Below, one piece after another: positions 24,551-37,431 of a stretch of DNA of 64,000 nt. A program made the translations under genes and the position numbers. The notes under the pieces are model-generated. The model saw only the letters and a program-made list of their open reading frames with translations. It had not been told where the DNA came from and searched no databases. Each line of letters starts with the position of its first letter. The first letter of the stretch is position 1. The DNA is taken from assembly GCA_973895155.1 (NCBI GenBank), contig OZ316894.1, positions 1,426,001 through 1,490,000 on the forward strand, written 5' to 3'. This stretch comes from Marsupella aquatica. Taxonomy: Eukaryota; Marchantiophyta.

Positions 24551-25145
24551 CCTTCAAAGTCTTATGTCAGCTGAAGGAGAGACATGAATAAGGTGCAGGA
24601 CTTGGCGAATGCCAGAACAGAGCGATAAGCGAGCTTTACGGTTTAGTTTGCTGGTCGGTCCGACGTTCTAAGGAGTGTTTTCGGTCATCCAAGAAGTCCT
24701 GAAAGCAAGAGACCAGGACAGAGCGGAGCTTGAAGAAATCGACACCTAAAACAAAATCTTGAAGAATTGCTTTGTATCGGACTTGATACTTTAGAAAAGC
24801 TTAGATAGAGAACCGGATGACCACCGGGTGGCTCTTCCCTAGCTGCAACGACGGTACGCCGAGACCTATCATTACAGTATAAGTCTGCAGTCTGTTGCAT
24901 ACGTAATCATCTCGATACCCGAAGTGGCCAGGTAGCAGCTCGCTTGATCTGCTGTAGTTTCTGTGGGCCGGGGTGTCTTGGTGTGCAAATCAACGGTGCG
25001 TTCAAGGAGTCCTTGCTCGAGGGTAATCTACCTGAAGCTTTTTTGCCTTGAAGTGACCGAAGGTAATCTAGCGGACGATATTTCCGTGAAATGTGATTCT
25101 GGAAAATTAAGGTTTTTGAGCTTTTGTTTCAGAAACTTCCGATGA

Positions 25146-25385
25146 AAACCCGAGATTAATGCTATTATGAAGAGCACGGAGCAGGGGGCTGCGACGACCG
25201 TTTGGGCGGCTGTGGGGAAGGAGTGGGAGGGGAAAGGAGGCAAGTATTTGGAGGATGTGCAGGTTAGCCTGCCGGTGAAGGAGGGGAGTGCGATCAGCGA
25301 TCCTGGGTATGCAGAGCATGCTTACGACGAGGAGAAGGAGGATCACTTGTGGACCGACTCATTAAAGATGGTCGGTTTGGCTTGA
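25146..25385 (+). pseudogene. C-terminal fragment of a short-chain dehydrogenase/reductase
   Basis: An open frame to the TGA at 25383 encodes TEQGAATTVWAAVGKEWEGK, then GGKYLED, a PGYAEHAYDEE block and LWTDSLKMVG. This matches the last 70 or so residues of retinol-dehydrogenase/WWOX-like SDR enzymes (NAD(P)-dependent oxidoreductases). The Rossmann motif TGxxxGIG and catalytic YxxxK are not found in the preceding kilobase. A TGA at 25143 closes the frame upstream, though an acceptor-like TTTGTTTCAG lies at about 25123-25132. Most likely a gene remnant. A real 3' exon with distant upstream exons is the alternative. Confidence 0.6.
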
Positions 25386-27328
25386 GAGCAGAATGTGTCA
25401 TAGAATCGAATGCTTTGCCAGTGGTCGGTCTATAGTCGTGATGTGAGGAGGCCGGGCCACTCTTTTTTGTAGGTCATCATCAGTGCAGAATTGCAGTGAC
25501 AGACATTTCTTATCAGATCTATCTTCATTCTTAATGCCAATCGAACAGCTGTTGAATGCACTACACGGACATGATGACAGATTGATGCCCAATTTGGTAA
25601 TCCTCTATCGGATTTAGTTTTAAGTTTATCGGGAATAGAATTGAAGTCGCAGCTGACAATGCTGGACGGATGTACATGAACATGATACCATATACGTATC
25701 CAATTTGGAACATTCTATCAGATTGACTCTACGAATTGAATTCAATTGACAGCTGAGGCTACGCGAATGAGCTTGCTGACTGATACTTGTCGAGCTCACC
25801 TCCGACCTCACCTTGAAGTCGAATCTTGCTACGAATTTCACTTCCTGGCCGAACCTTTCTGGGGCTGTCTATATTAGTCGCTTGAAGTTCTGGTATTATG
25901 AAAACTTACTTCAAAAGTTCGAATAACTAACTAGACCATCTTGAACTCAGTTGGTGCGGTGCGAAGCCTGCCAGAGGCCTTCGAAAACTCTTTACAATAA
26001 AACAATCTAACATTAAATTAATGTACACATTTACTTCCAAACTAAATTCTTGGACCAATTGCCGAAGCTCCGATGTTTCATCATTGAAGATGTCAAAGGT
26101 TTGCGGGGACCTAGAAAGGCAAACCAGTTCTTTGGCCGGACTGAAGGGTCTTCATCTCATTATTGAATCTACATCTTAAACTTTCCTGCGCCAACAGTAG
26201 TGTAGGGGCCAGATTGCTGGAGTTCACATTGATTGGGCATGGATCAATTGTTTGAACCGGCATTATATATATGGGGTTCTTATGTCACGAGTAGGTGCAG
26301 AGAGAAGGGGCACAGAGAACTAGAATCTATTGACTGACCCCGAATACGTCTCGAAGACCTGGAGCAAAAGAGTAAAAGATGAGACGGCCTCAAGTATGAG
26401 AAATCGTCTGTTGTCAGATTTTGAAATCAAAGAATCGGATCTTTGAACTCAATCGACACATGGTAATCAAGGATTAAAGGAGTTCATGAATGTTGCAGTC
26501 TATACTTACGGACTGAGTTTAGGCAAAGAAATATAAATTTTTGGAGATGTGTCAGAGTAAGGAAATGGACCCAGGTGAAGCGTCTGGCAAGCGAGTGGAT
26601 AAGTTAACAGTAAGCAATGCACAGTGTTTCCTCCCAACTCGTGAGGTTATTGTCCCTAGTTGTGTGACACGAGCTGGAGAAGGTTTGCTTGAGTTGTATC
26701 GTAAGCGAGCTTCCTTCCATATTCGGAGTCCCTGTGAAATCTTCCTCTGCTTGAAATCTCTAATGATATCCAGTGTTTGTTTGGGTTAAGGGAAGCTACA
26801 CGCATCTCTTTGGTCTCAACTATAGATGTTGACCACAGTGACAGTTTGAAGCGATACGCTAAGGATTCAGCCTTTTGGTTCAAGCAATTCCTGCGCCGCT
26901 ATCATACCGCCTCCTGAAGTGTGTTGGTACAAATAAACGCCGTCCCGAGCACGAAGTAACGCATGGACCAGGGATTGAAAGACAAGTCAGGGTATTTTTC
27001 CCGAGGGGTATGTCGCACCTCGTGCCTTTGGGCCAAAGAAAAGAGAAAAATAGCAACGATGAATCTGAATGAAAAGGTGGCTACGATGCATTCGATTTGC
27101 TTGACTGTCAGGCTGTGACCTGAAAACTCCCATGGGGAACTGAGGGACTTGGTTTTAAGACGGAGTAATTCGTAGAGTACAGTGAGTAGCTGGAGTACGT
27201 AATGAAGCTCGTCGATTTGAATGACGACAGTAAAATTTGTAGAGGAAATGAGAGGACTGAACATACAAAGAAAAGGCCCAACGCTGATAGTTACGAGCTG
27301 AATGAGTTGCGGAGTAGTTGAAATTTGA
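25386..27328. other. Intergenic, no gene seen
   Basis: No convincing coding exon. The frame at 26541-26789 has no recognisable motif. A signal peptide exon for the downstream germin-like gene was looked for here and not found. Confidence 0.45.
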
Positions 27329-28205
27329 AAGTATCGAACCATCTGGATACCCAATGAGATCCCGAAGTGGCCGATCAGAAGGCTGGCGCAACAAGGGAAT
27401 AGCGGGCTGGGCCTTGCAGCTGTGCTGTTCGAGTTCGGGGCAGAGTCGCAAATTGATCCCCATACTCATCCTCGCGCAACCGAAGTGTTCTACGTTCTTC
27501 CAGGTACAGTTCAGTAGAATTCGTTATGACACTGCACGTAATCGATCAAAGCCGTGCGCATGTCAACATAATCCGGATCTATGGGTTTTCCTTTAATCGA
27601 TCCACCATATCAAGTTACTTGATTCATTTGATGTAATCAAAATGCTGCAATGTCTTACGTGCTGAAGGACCGCAGGCTCGTCAGTAGTCGCACTTAGCGT
27701 TTAATTCCTGCAGCTATGTTTGATTAGAATCGTTACATGATGTGGCGAGCTGCTGGTGCCATCGTGCTAGAAAAAAACTATGCTTAGATCGATACGTCGA
27801 CCAACATGTTGAGAATTCTGCTTTTCCCATTGATGATTATAATGAAGATTGAAGACATTATTCTTGTGTTGTATTTTGGATTCAGGGGCACTTGACGTGG
27901 GATTTGTCGATACTGCAAACGAGCTATTCGAGACAACCGTGCTGGCGGGCGACATCTTTGTGTTTCCCAAGGGTACTTTGCACTGGCAGCGCAATAATGG
28001 TAAGACACCGGCTTCAGGCTTCTCTGCGCTCTCCAGTGAGAACCCCGGAACGCTCCTGATTGCCAAAGCTCTCTTCACCGCCGGTGGCAAAGGTCTCCCC
28101 GACAATGTTCTCAGCACGGCCTTCGGTGTCAATGGCAACAACCAGGAAATAGACCAGGTCAAGCAGTCCGTTGCGATGAGGAACAACGTCACGTTAGCAT
28201 GGTAG
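27329..28205 (+). pseudogene. Germin-like protein, N-terminally truncated, two exons
   Basis: Germins are secreted cupin proteins with a Mn site. Exon A (about 27329-27503) ends with the cupin box PHTHPRATEVFYVLPG. A GT donor at 27504 and a TTCAG acceptor at 27885 join in phase to exon B (27886-28205), starting ALDVGFVDTANELF and continuing with the second box GDIFVFPKGTLHWQRNNG, then ALSSENPGT. All four metal ligands (H, H and E in box 1, H in box 2) are present. The frame is closed upstream by a TGA at 27326, with no ATG, no signal peptide and no CxxxxxxxxxxxxxxC loop visible. It is either a truncated copy or has an unrecognised first exon. Exon B alone could be mistaken for a gene. Confidence 0.72.
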
Positions 28206-31200
28206 TGGATTGAATCTGGTTAATGTTACACAATTGACGAACGAGCTACTGTCTTGAGCATTGGCCGAAAGACGGATTCGCAGATTCTCTTAGTCTGTAG
28301 TGAAGCTGTCTGTAGATGCACTTCGTTCGAACTTGGGGGCTCTACATTCTCGTACAGGCATTTGGTTTCAAGCCTGAATTTATTGTAAAAATGCCATCTT
28401 AGCTAGACTCAGTAGGGATGCAGGAATTCCTCAATCCGGGCAGTACTTAGCAATTATAAATGTAAGGCTGCTGCCGGAGACCTGAGACAAACTGCATTTC
28501 TTCGATCTACGCTAGAATAATTCTGCCTGGTTGTAGGAGCTCAGTGGGCTTTTCGGTTTTTGGTGATTAGGGTTCAATCTAGTTTTTATTCTTTAGCCAG
28601 TTGCTGCGGATTCTTGGGCGTTTTGGCTCTTCTGCCTTCCTGTGTTGTTCGCCTAAGTGTTTCCCTCCATCATTGGGTTTCTTGGGGTTTGTTGCCTTCG
28701 GGATCCTGTCTCCCTCTGTGGCACCTTCTGTTCTTTGCATTAGTTTCTATATTTTCAGAGCTCCACAGCTCATCGACATTGTTTGTTGCGAATTTTCATA
28801 ACTCTCATTTAAGCATTTGTCTTAAATATGTCCAATGTATGAAAATGAACACATACATTAGTATGAATTCGTGTGCAGCGGGAGTTTGCTCGCCAAATAG
28901 ATATGGATCTATGTATCTCTCCATAATTGGGAGTGCGATGTCTACGGATCCAAGTTCGGGCTTTGGAATTCAACTCAAGGATTGAATGATGTCTATATAT
29001 GCAGCGAGCTAGACATAGCTTCTGTGTGTTACCTCCTCTCAGGATATACCTTATGATATCTTTTTTGTCGTAGTTATATGCTAAAAAACGAACTTCTGAG
29101 AATACTAAGTGTGTGGAGAGTGAAGTGAAGTAACTGAGTGACTAATCTTTACAAATTTATAGCTACTTTGTACACTAGCAAAGACAATACGCTGAGCTAG
29201 GGTCACACACATACAAGGGACTCAGACTAGCAACAAGAGCAAGGCCGGGCTCAAGGGGGATGGTTCCCAACCCCAAATGGATGTTGAGTTTCGAGGGCTC
29301 AAGTGAGAGCTCCTCTTGGGCTTAAGTCGGGACGCTCTCATGGACGCTTAACGCATGAGCTATTGGCGGAGCATGGGCAGGGCGATCCGGGACCTCCAAC
29401 AGCTAGAAAAGAGTCCTAGAAGGGTCCAGGCATGAGCACTTTGTCGGCCAGGTCACAACTACAGTACTTTCTCTAAAGACGCCTAACAAGGATGTTATGG
29501 CCAAAACAAGTTTGCTCCGCACCCAGTGAAAGAGTCAGACGTGTTTAGGGAAAGGGAGAAGGAGGCCCCCATAAGTGTTCTTGATTTGGTCCCTTGTAGC
29601 TGAGCCCATTGAATTGCCTAGTAGCAAAGTTGTAACAGTTACTAGTTACTACATCTGAAGTTGCACCTGATTCTGAGGTTTCAAGCGAGGTTTCAAGGCC
29701 AGGTGAGACATATGACTCCACTAAGCCAGAAGTCATAGATTTTGGAGACATTTGACCCCACGTACTGCAAAGAAATGCAAGGCTCCCCTGAACAAAGGTC
29801 TAACTTCTAAGTAGGTGGAAACCACATGAGAGATGTGAATGTAAATTGTTTGATGGTAGCATGAAATCTTGCATGGACGTACCACCAATTGGCAAACAGT
29901 TTCCTTGTCTAGAGTCAATTGCAAATTGGAGTCTCCCAAGGTGTGGTAGATAGTCCCTGTTTGGTTTGCACCAGAGACACCGCACAATTCCACCTTTCAA
30001 CCTGGCAATGGCCATTGCCTTGTGCCGAACACAGAATTTGTGGTTTTAAAGTCACTTCCCCTCCCTATCACATTGCCACAACACATACCATTTGGTTCTT
30101 TCAAGTTTCATTGCTACCAGATAGGGGATTCCTCAGAGATGTGCATACATCAAGACAAGATTGAGAAGTTCTTGTTGTGCCATTCGAGCACATTTATTTT
30201 TTGGTTCTGTTTGAATCTGATTACTTTTGTACTTGTCTGAGGTGTGGTGTGCATTGTGATCATTGCAAGTCATATATGTGAACTTGTAATTGCAGGTGCC
30301 AGTTTGCAATGGCTTCTTTGAAGCATTGTGCTAGGCAAAGCGAGTCAAGAGTGGTAGAGAACACCAGGGATCTGTATTGGAGTTAATATCTATCACTGTA
30401 GGTACCTTATCTTAGGACGGTGCTGATGTACGTTGAGAAGGATGAAATCAATAGCTGGCACAAGCTTATTTTTTACCTTGCAAGAGTGGTTTGGTAGCCA
30501 CAGGGCGAGGAGAGGCAAAGCACACTCAAGGGTAGTGTCGGAAAGTATGATTCGTTACTAGAGCTAGATCTCGGATAGCATGTTTTGGAATTCAATGCAT
30601 CTGACTCTTATTGGAGCAATGCATCTGACTCTTATTGGAGCAATGCATTACATGCTTAACCTTGCAAGGAAAGATATTGTACAAATTTGGCAAGAGAACC
30701 TGCATGAGGTCTCCTTACCGAATGATGATCTTGATGAAACGGCTGAGCCTCAGAGCAAAGCACCACCTTGTGAAGGACATAAAGAGTGACGATCCTGATG
30801 CAATGGGTCGGAACAAAGCACCACCTCGTGAACATCCTCCCCAGGGAATGCACCTCTAAAGAACCATATAACTTACCGAGTAATTCAAGGATATGTTATG
30901 AATAAATCAAGTACAGAGCTTTGTTTAAGAGCTTTCAAGCTGTGCTCGTTTCTTGGATGGACCGCCAGCAATGCATCATGGTAAATACCACTAGAGCGGT
31001 AGCAATTATCTGCAGCGAAAACAACTTCTTTGTAGCCTTTCGAATTGTGCCGACTTATTATTAGATGGAACCGAAGCCTCCATTGCCAATTACCTTGAAG
31101 ACTTGCTGATTGATGTCTGTTCATCCTCAAGTTGGAGGCTTCTTAAGTCGTCCTTATTCTTGTCATGATCGAGCACACTTCTCGCCATGCTGGATCTTCT

Positions 31201-33879
31201 CTGCCCAGGACGCTAAACCCAGTTGGAACTAAACTGATTTTCAAGTTACTAACTGTTATGTAAGTGCGAACGAACACAGATCACTACTCCACAGCGGTGT
31301 CACCAATAAAAGCACCAAAGACCACTGAATGTGAATCTGCCTTGTGAATGTAACTATATATATGGAATATGTTTGCAAAAATTAAGATCTCACTAGAGAG
31401 TTGCTTCAGTTTATGCTGAGAAAAATTGAAGCAACAGTCGGTTTCCAAGGATTCAACATATGTGCAACATGCAAACTAAGGTTACATGAACTTAGAATAG
31501 GGATGTCAGAAGGTGAAAAGAACTACAAGACTGGCCAGAAGGGGAACAAGAATGTTATATAGACTTTGTCCCTTGGTGGAAGATAGAAGAGCTAGAATGA
31601 CACTGGAACATTGGCCAAACTAATCAATAAACAAGGAATAATCGCACCTTATTCCTGAGGCAACTTACGACTCAAACACTAGTGCTTCTTCAGCCCCATT
31701 TCTGTATCAAGGCAGCGTGTGCAGCAGTAGACGTAAACTGACTGTACAATATCTCTGGTCAGAATCCCAAGTCAAGCTCGTTCCTCCACAAGGAGCTCGC
31801 CGATCCTTTCTCCACTTAAGGGAATTCAAATTATCTGCAGCTCATGAACTAAGGAAATTAAGATGCTGTCAAAGATGTTCAGATGAAACCAAAAAGAATC
31901 ATAGATGAGACTTCTGGCTGTCAAGCCCAATTAAAGTGATAAACGTTAGCCTAATCAAGTGAAATGAAAAGCCAATCTGTGTAAGTGACGTGTGATGAAC
32001 CGTGTGAAAAACATGAGCACCTTCTGGCAATGGGGTGCATTGGTACAAACTGTTTTTGCTACATATTAAATATTAGTTCAAAGTATCAATCAAGAAACAG
32101 CCCCGTTTACTCTCTAAGCTAGAATCCCTGCGACGACCTTCCAAAGGAGATTGGGATGAGAAAAAATGATATGCGTCAGTGCCCACTTCAAGTCAAAAAC
32201 CCTTCGCCTCGTGCTGAACGATGCTGCTCCCAGGCTCGTGCAAATCTACCGGTGGTAGTTCACTATTGCTCCTGTTACGGTAGGAAGCGAGCAACGAATC
32301 TCCCCAATTGGAACTTGGGAAACCACACAAAGCGTTAATTACTTTCCTATTCTGTCCTTACTGATATTCTTTCCTGTTCCTTGAATTCTCCAATTAATGA
32401 TAGAATGGTCGTTTCTACCTACTTTTTGGTCTCCCGGGGCAGACACCTCCTCCTGTAGGCAAAACAAAAAGTAGAAAACAGAAGTTCTCCTACTTTGTTT
32501 TTTTTTCAGCGCAAAGATCTAGTAGTGTATATTGCAGTCTGTCGGTGTTCCTGTTCACGGCAATTCCGAATTACTTCCCGTTTTTGTCGCATAGCTTTCT
32601 TGAATCAGGTTGGCACTAACCTTGGACATCATTTTTCTTACCCAACCGTAGCTCTAATACTGTGTAAACTTAGAAGTAGACATTACAACCCGTGGCAAGC
32701 TTAATTTTTATGTGGTTCTGCGTGCAATTGCTGCACGCTAAAAGTATTTGGAAGATGCATGTTACAGCAGCCGTTGGTATAGCATTCTGACGCACATTAG
32801 AGCCGTCGTGGCTTGTCAACTGGTGAAATGTTTCTTCTGGAGCATCACGTCGGGGAGCATCATCAAGCACACGATCGACGTGACTACAGATTCTTTTTCA
32901 ACCCCGCCTTAGTGGGTAGTTTCAGTCTCCAGCTAGGTTCCTTAACAGGGTCATTTAATTCCTAACATTTACACCAGAAATAGATCCAGCAAACGCTGAT
33001 GCAAAGCTCATGCACGATAGCATGTATCTTGCGCGGTCTGAAATCCATATTGAAGGTCGGAGCTCTTAATCTTAGATGCGCATTTTCCTGTAATGGCCCA
33101 AAGTGATATCATAGCCTGACCCTTTGAATTGCCAGGAATCAGGTCAGTGATGAAAGCGCCCCTGATTGAGCCACACTTCTGTCCTCTTGAGAAAACCATT
33201 CAGATCAACATGTCTAGCTACACCTGAGCACGCACCCCATGTTCAGCATTGCGAGGAACTGATCGATAGAAAAATCTTCGGGTAGTAGTATACTCAACTA
33301 CAGACTGGACGACGCTCCAGAGCAGGGAGGCTCAAGAGACATAAAGCTACTTACTATTCACCAAGCAAATCCAAAAGTTTGCTGTTTGTTACTCTGTTAC
33401 AGGCTTACAATGTGCCACAATGGTAGGTGAGTGCATGGCATCTTGATCGTACTATCAGTTCAACCTTTTTTGACTAACCTTTAAGTGAGAGAGCTACAGA
33501 GTTGAGTCCGACTCTTACTTAGCCTAATGAGTACTAGGCCTTTGATGTTAAATTTGATCAGGGTCATTAGGAGTATATAAGGTAGCTTTTGTCATTGAAT
33601 CTACTGGACAGCATCAATGAATTCAGTCTAATTTCGGAATTTTGTTTCCACGTACGTAGGAACAGTTTGTTGGGTTTGCGATGGCCGAGAAAGCGGTCAG
33701 TGGCAGAGTGGCATTCAATGTGCTGTTGGTGCACTGACTCATGACATAGGCAAGGTGGTCGGTGCCCGTTGTGACTTTGGGCTTCACCGTGAAGTTTTTG
33801 CAAGGAGAAATGTGCAGCGCTGATAGAGCACGTGGACAGTACATCTGGGGCTATCGACCGAGTTGAGGAAGAGAGAAAG
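28206..33879. other. Intergenic, no gene seen; short repeats
   Basis: About 28560-28760 looks like a third copy of the dispersed repeat (GGATCCTGTCTCCCTCTGTG, then GTTCTTTGCATT). A 24-bp direct duplication (ATGCATCTGACTCTTATTGG AGCA) lies at about 30596-30645. The remainder shows only short frames without motifs. Confidence 0.45.
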
Positions 33880-34660
33880 TTGAAATCACGAAATTCGGCC
33901 TACGATGACCCCTACAAAATTCCTCTTCAACATTTTGTCCAAGTCGAAGATTCCCTGGTCGAGGCTTGATAACAGGTTGGATGTAATGTTTAATTTTTTG
34001 CTACGGAAACGGAGAAGTAGGAAGCTTCTACTTTAAAGAGGCTTTCAGATGATGACAGCATTCTCAGATTTTATGGAACGTTCAAGCAGGGCCCTCATGG
34101 ATACCTGGTAGTGGGGCGACCTGCCAAAACACTTCAAACGGTGTATAATTGGCACAGGGAGGCTGAAAAGCAGGCTCTAGAAATTGCTTTGCGTTTGGCC
34201 TACTATGCCCATGTTGCTAGTATCGATCCGTCACAGGAACTTGATTGCAAACGTGTTATTGACAGGTGTCAGTCATTTCAGAATCGTTGGTTAATTTCTT
34301 TGAAGGACGAGTGATGAGCGAACCTAGCGACAAGAAGTGACAGATGCAGAGTAACTTAGATGGAGAGCTCCTGAGATGCTTGAGAGGAATTGACAGTCCT
34401 CCGTATAACGAGACGTGTGACATCTTTTCCTTGGGAGTCATCGAGTGGGAGTTAATCACGGGTGATTCACCTTTCTCTGAATGCTCCTCAATCAAAGAGT
34501 TGATGTAAGTGAGGCACAGGAATAAGACCCGGCTCCATTTCCAAGGATTTGAATCCAACCTGCCCTTCCTTCTGCTTTCACGCAGGTGCCCCTTGATTGC
34601 ATGGCAGACAATCCTGAGCCGAGACCAACATTTAACAGTGTCGTTGAGCGTATTCTGCTT
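33880..34660 (+). pseudogene. Decayed protein kinase
   Basis: Kinase landmarks appear in order but in broken frames: YKIPLQHFVQVEDSLVEA* near 33905-33970 (resembling a glycine-loop start), TLKRLSDDDSILRFYGTFKQ near 34030-34090, then ALEIALRLAYYAH, the activation-segment end RWRAPEMLERN at 34358-34390, and after a frame change CDIFSLGVIEWELITGDSPF at about 34416-34478. After an intron-like gap with a GCAG acceptor at 34585 comes ADNPEPRPTFNSVVERIL. The catalytic HRD and DFG motifs are not visible. Several stops and shifts show it is not functional. The closest type, judged by eye, is a tyrosine-kinase-like plant or receptor kinase; the subfamily is not resolved. Confidence 0.72.
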
Positions 34661-37431
34661 TTCGCACCGGAAGAAATGTGCAATCACGGTGACGGAGGAC
34701 CTGTTTGACATGATACGTGTGTTGCACATTGGACTTGGCATTTGGGTCGTACGCAGTACTAAAGGATTTATAGCTGGCTCTGATGCAGTCGCCTGTCGGT
34801 AGCCAGGTCTGGACTGCTGTTTCACAATAGATGTTGTAAAGAGTTCAGGTGAGGAGGGTTACTGTAGGTTTACCATGCAGTTAACACATTGGCGTGGAGA
34901 ACAAAAATTGAATGCGCAAAAATCAATGTGTTGAGGGAATAATTAGTTGCGTAAGAGAAACAACACAACTACATCTTCGCAACCTCGATCTTGATACAAA
35001 ATTTAGCTTTTCATGAGGTTAGCGTGCACTGCGCTGCTTGAATTAGCATGATATTACAAAATATTACAGGAGGTCTTCTGAAGAGAGAATTCTACCTGTC
35101 CCTGATGGCCTTTGCATTTGCGAGCTTCCTATAAAATATATCCTTTTCAAGGGTAGAGGTCAACATTATTGATTTTGATATCCACAGCAAGCTACGTCAA
35201 TGACGTACAGACCAGATGACGAGTCTGGAACGTGTTATTGTCGATGAGAAAGCTTGTGTACGTAACCTCTCCATCGATCGATGTGACAGAAGATATATTC
35301 AATCCCAAATTAAAGCGCCTCCGATCATCAAAACAACGTTGAACAAGGGCTATGATTGTTGATGAACCCAGGCAGTACTCCGAGGCTGTAACTTGTCACA
35401 ATCATGTTCTCTTTGGATCCGAATGCTCCACTACTGTAGCTGTTCCGATGTGGAGAACATTCCGTAGCTGTCAGATGTAAGATCCATGGCATACTTTCTT
35501 CAAGTGTTGAAAACTAGAGTGCACATTCCTAAACGGGTGCCCTACGAAGAGAATGTCTTGTACCGTACGCGTACCTAGATCACTCTACTGGTACGCGTAC
35601 CTAGATCACTCTACTGGTACGCGTACCTAGATCACTCTACTGGTACGCCAATCTGCTGCTGTACATACCTAATTGGACGGTGTAATTGATGATCGGACAA
35701 TCACGTAACAATACGCACCTAGCGGACAGTTGCATGTAAGAGCCAACGGCCCAATGCTGACATGTGCATGCCTGCGGCACAGTCCACGAAAGTTTTTTTT
35801 GGTACAACAAAAAGCAGTTGGAAGAAAGGTCCGCAAACTTACCTGGAATGATTTTGAAACGTGCTCGACTGGACAGACTGAGCTCTGCTACTGCAACACA
35901 ACCACTAAGGGGTTGATTCTCTGAAATCCTTTAGGTCGTCTTGCCGCCCCCACGAGCAGTCTCGATCTCTTGATCGATATCTAGCGCTCTCGCTGGAGAT
36001 ATATTGTACAGTGAAATAGCATCTAGGGGAAAGTTCCCTGGCGCAGTCTTTGTCTGTCTGTCTCCCTTTCAACCATGCCTGCCTGCCAGAGCTCGAACGG
36101 CGAGCTTGACTTGCCCAGAAACTTGGGAGGTACGTGAGATTTTTGGTACTTTTACTTAGCCCATGACTCTGTTGGCTGGCTGGCTCGCCGACAAAAATAG
36201 TTCTCGATTCCGCTCGGGAAGGTTTTAGGAAGTCTCAAGGGTTCTGATTATAAAGATACTTTTGATTCATTAGCTCCCTGAGCACACCCATGATCAAGTA
36301 CAATAGTCTTGCATGCTGTCCGTTACAGGTTTCATCGGCTGAGTAGCTTAATTAGCAACAGATATTGTCCATTTGTTACGAAGACTGCACAGTTCCTCTG
36401 GCAATCTCTCCTCGAGTGGACAAATCTCGCTGTAGGGTAATTGCTTAGTGGAGGATTCAAATTCACACACGGTCAACACGGGATGTTCACAGAGACTTTT
36501 CAGTCTTGAGATTAGACTCTAGGAGCTTTATAGATCTGGAAAGGTGGCCTCTTGATTCAGCTCATTAAACTTTCCAGCCAGCCAGCATCTGGACAGTTGC
36601 TCCTTGTTGGAATTTGGATGTGCAGACTGATCGAGGATGTTTTCAGGTAAGTGGGCGCTCTCCATGTGCTAGCTAGTTGCCAGCGATCTGGCACATCAGC
36701 CCCACTGTGCATGGAGGAATTTTGCGCTGACGAGTGCTTCCTGCAAACCTTCGTTTCGGCGTAGTTTGATATTGATCTTGAAAATTTTTAAATCTGCAGA
36801 CTTCGAAGTTCGATACTGGATAACACTTTTAAAATTTTCATAGAACGGATGGTGTAAGTTTGAAGGGGCTGAGATTTTGCTTATGCGCGACTTGAGATTC
36901 ATATGGGGAGAAAGCTGCTGTAGATCCACATTAGCGTAGCATAGCTTTTGATGGAGGGCCAAATTGCAGGTCTTCCGGAAGGTAGTTCCTTAGTAACAAT
37001 GCTCTTGAGCTAAGCCATCCCCGTCCATCTAGCTGAGACCGAAATTGAGAAGTCATAATCATCACATTACAAACGCCAGCCTCGTCAGGCGACACATTCA
37101 TGATCACAAGAAGGGGCGCTGCTCATAGACTGGAGCAGTCCGAGCTCCACAGAGAAGCGTGCTTGAATGAGAATCTGTGCATATACACCCTTCGAGTTTC
37201 AGTGATTGAGGTGACCGTGGAAAACTTTCAGCATTAGTATCCGAAGAGCTGTTACTCGTTCTTTGTTGGTGGCCGACTCCTTCTCACGCTGTTAAGCATT
37301 AATGCGCTATATTATGACACATCGCTATTGAGTTGCGATTAGTTTGACGTGCTTTTTGGATTGTGGAGTTGATCACACGCTGTATTTCTAAGACCACCGG
37401 GATCGAGGAGGGGAGTTCCAGGCGCAGTACT
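34661..37431. other. Intergenic or possible leader region, no gene assigned
   Basis: No gene recognised. Holds the palindromic 26-bp repeat (listed separately). An ATG at about 36075 opens 19 codons (MPACQSSNGELDLPRNLGG) that run into a GTACGTGAG donor. A GTAAGTGGG donor occurs at about 36648. These could be leader exons for the ORF at 37432, but no in-frame join was found. Confidence 0.35.
35565..35648. repeat. 26-bp tandem repeat containing a perfect palindrome
   Basis: Three full copies of GTACGCGTACCTAGATCACT CTACTG start at 35565, 35591 and 35617, with a partial fourth at 35643. Each junction forms GGTACGCGTACC, a perfect 12-bp palindrome with a central CGCG; the first copy has CGTACGCGTACC. 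Copies are otherwise identical. Confidence 0.93.

Noticed and set aside
33567-33844. Minus-strand frames with a CKNFTVKPKVTTGTDHLAY-like stretch
   Set aside because: Secreted-protein-like composition, but no start, signal peptide or recognisable family. Too weak to call.
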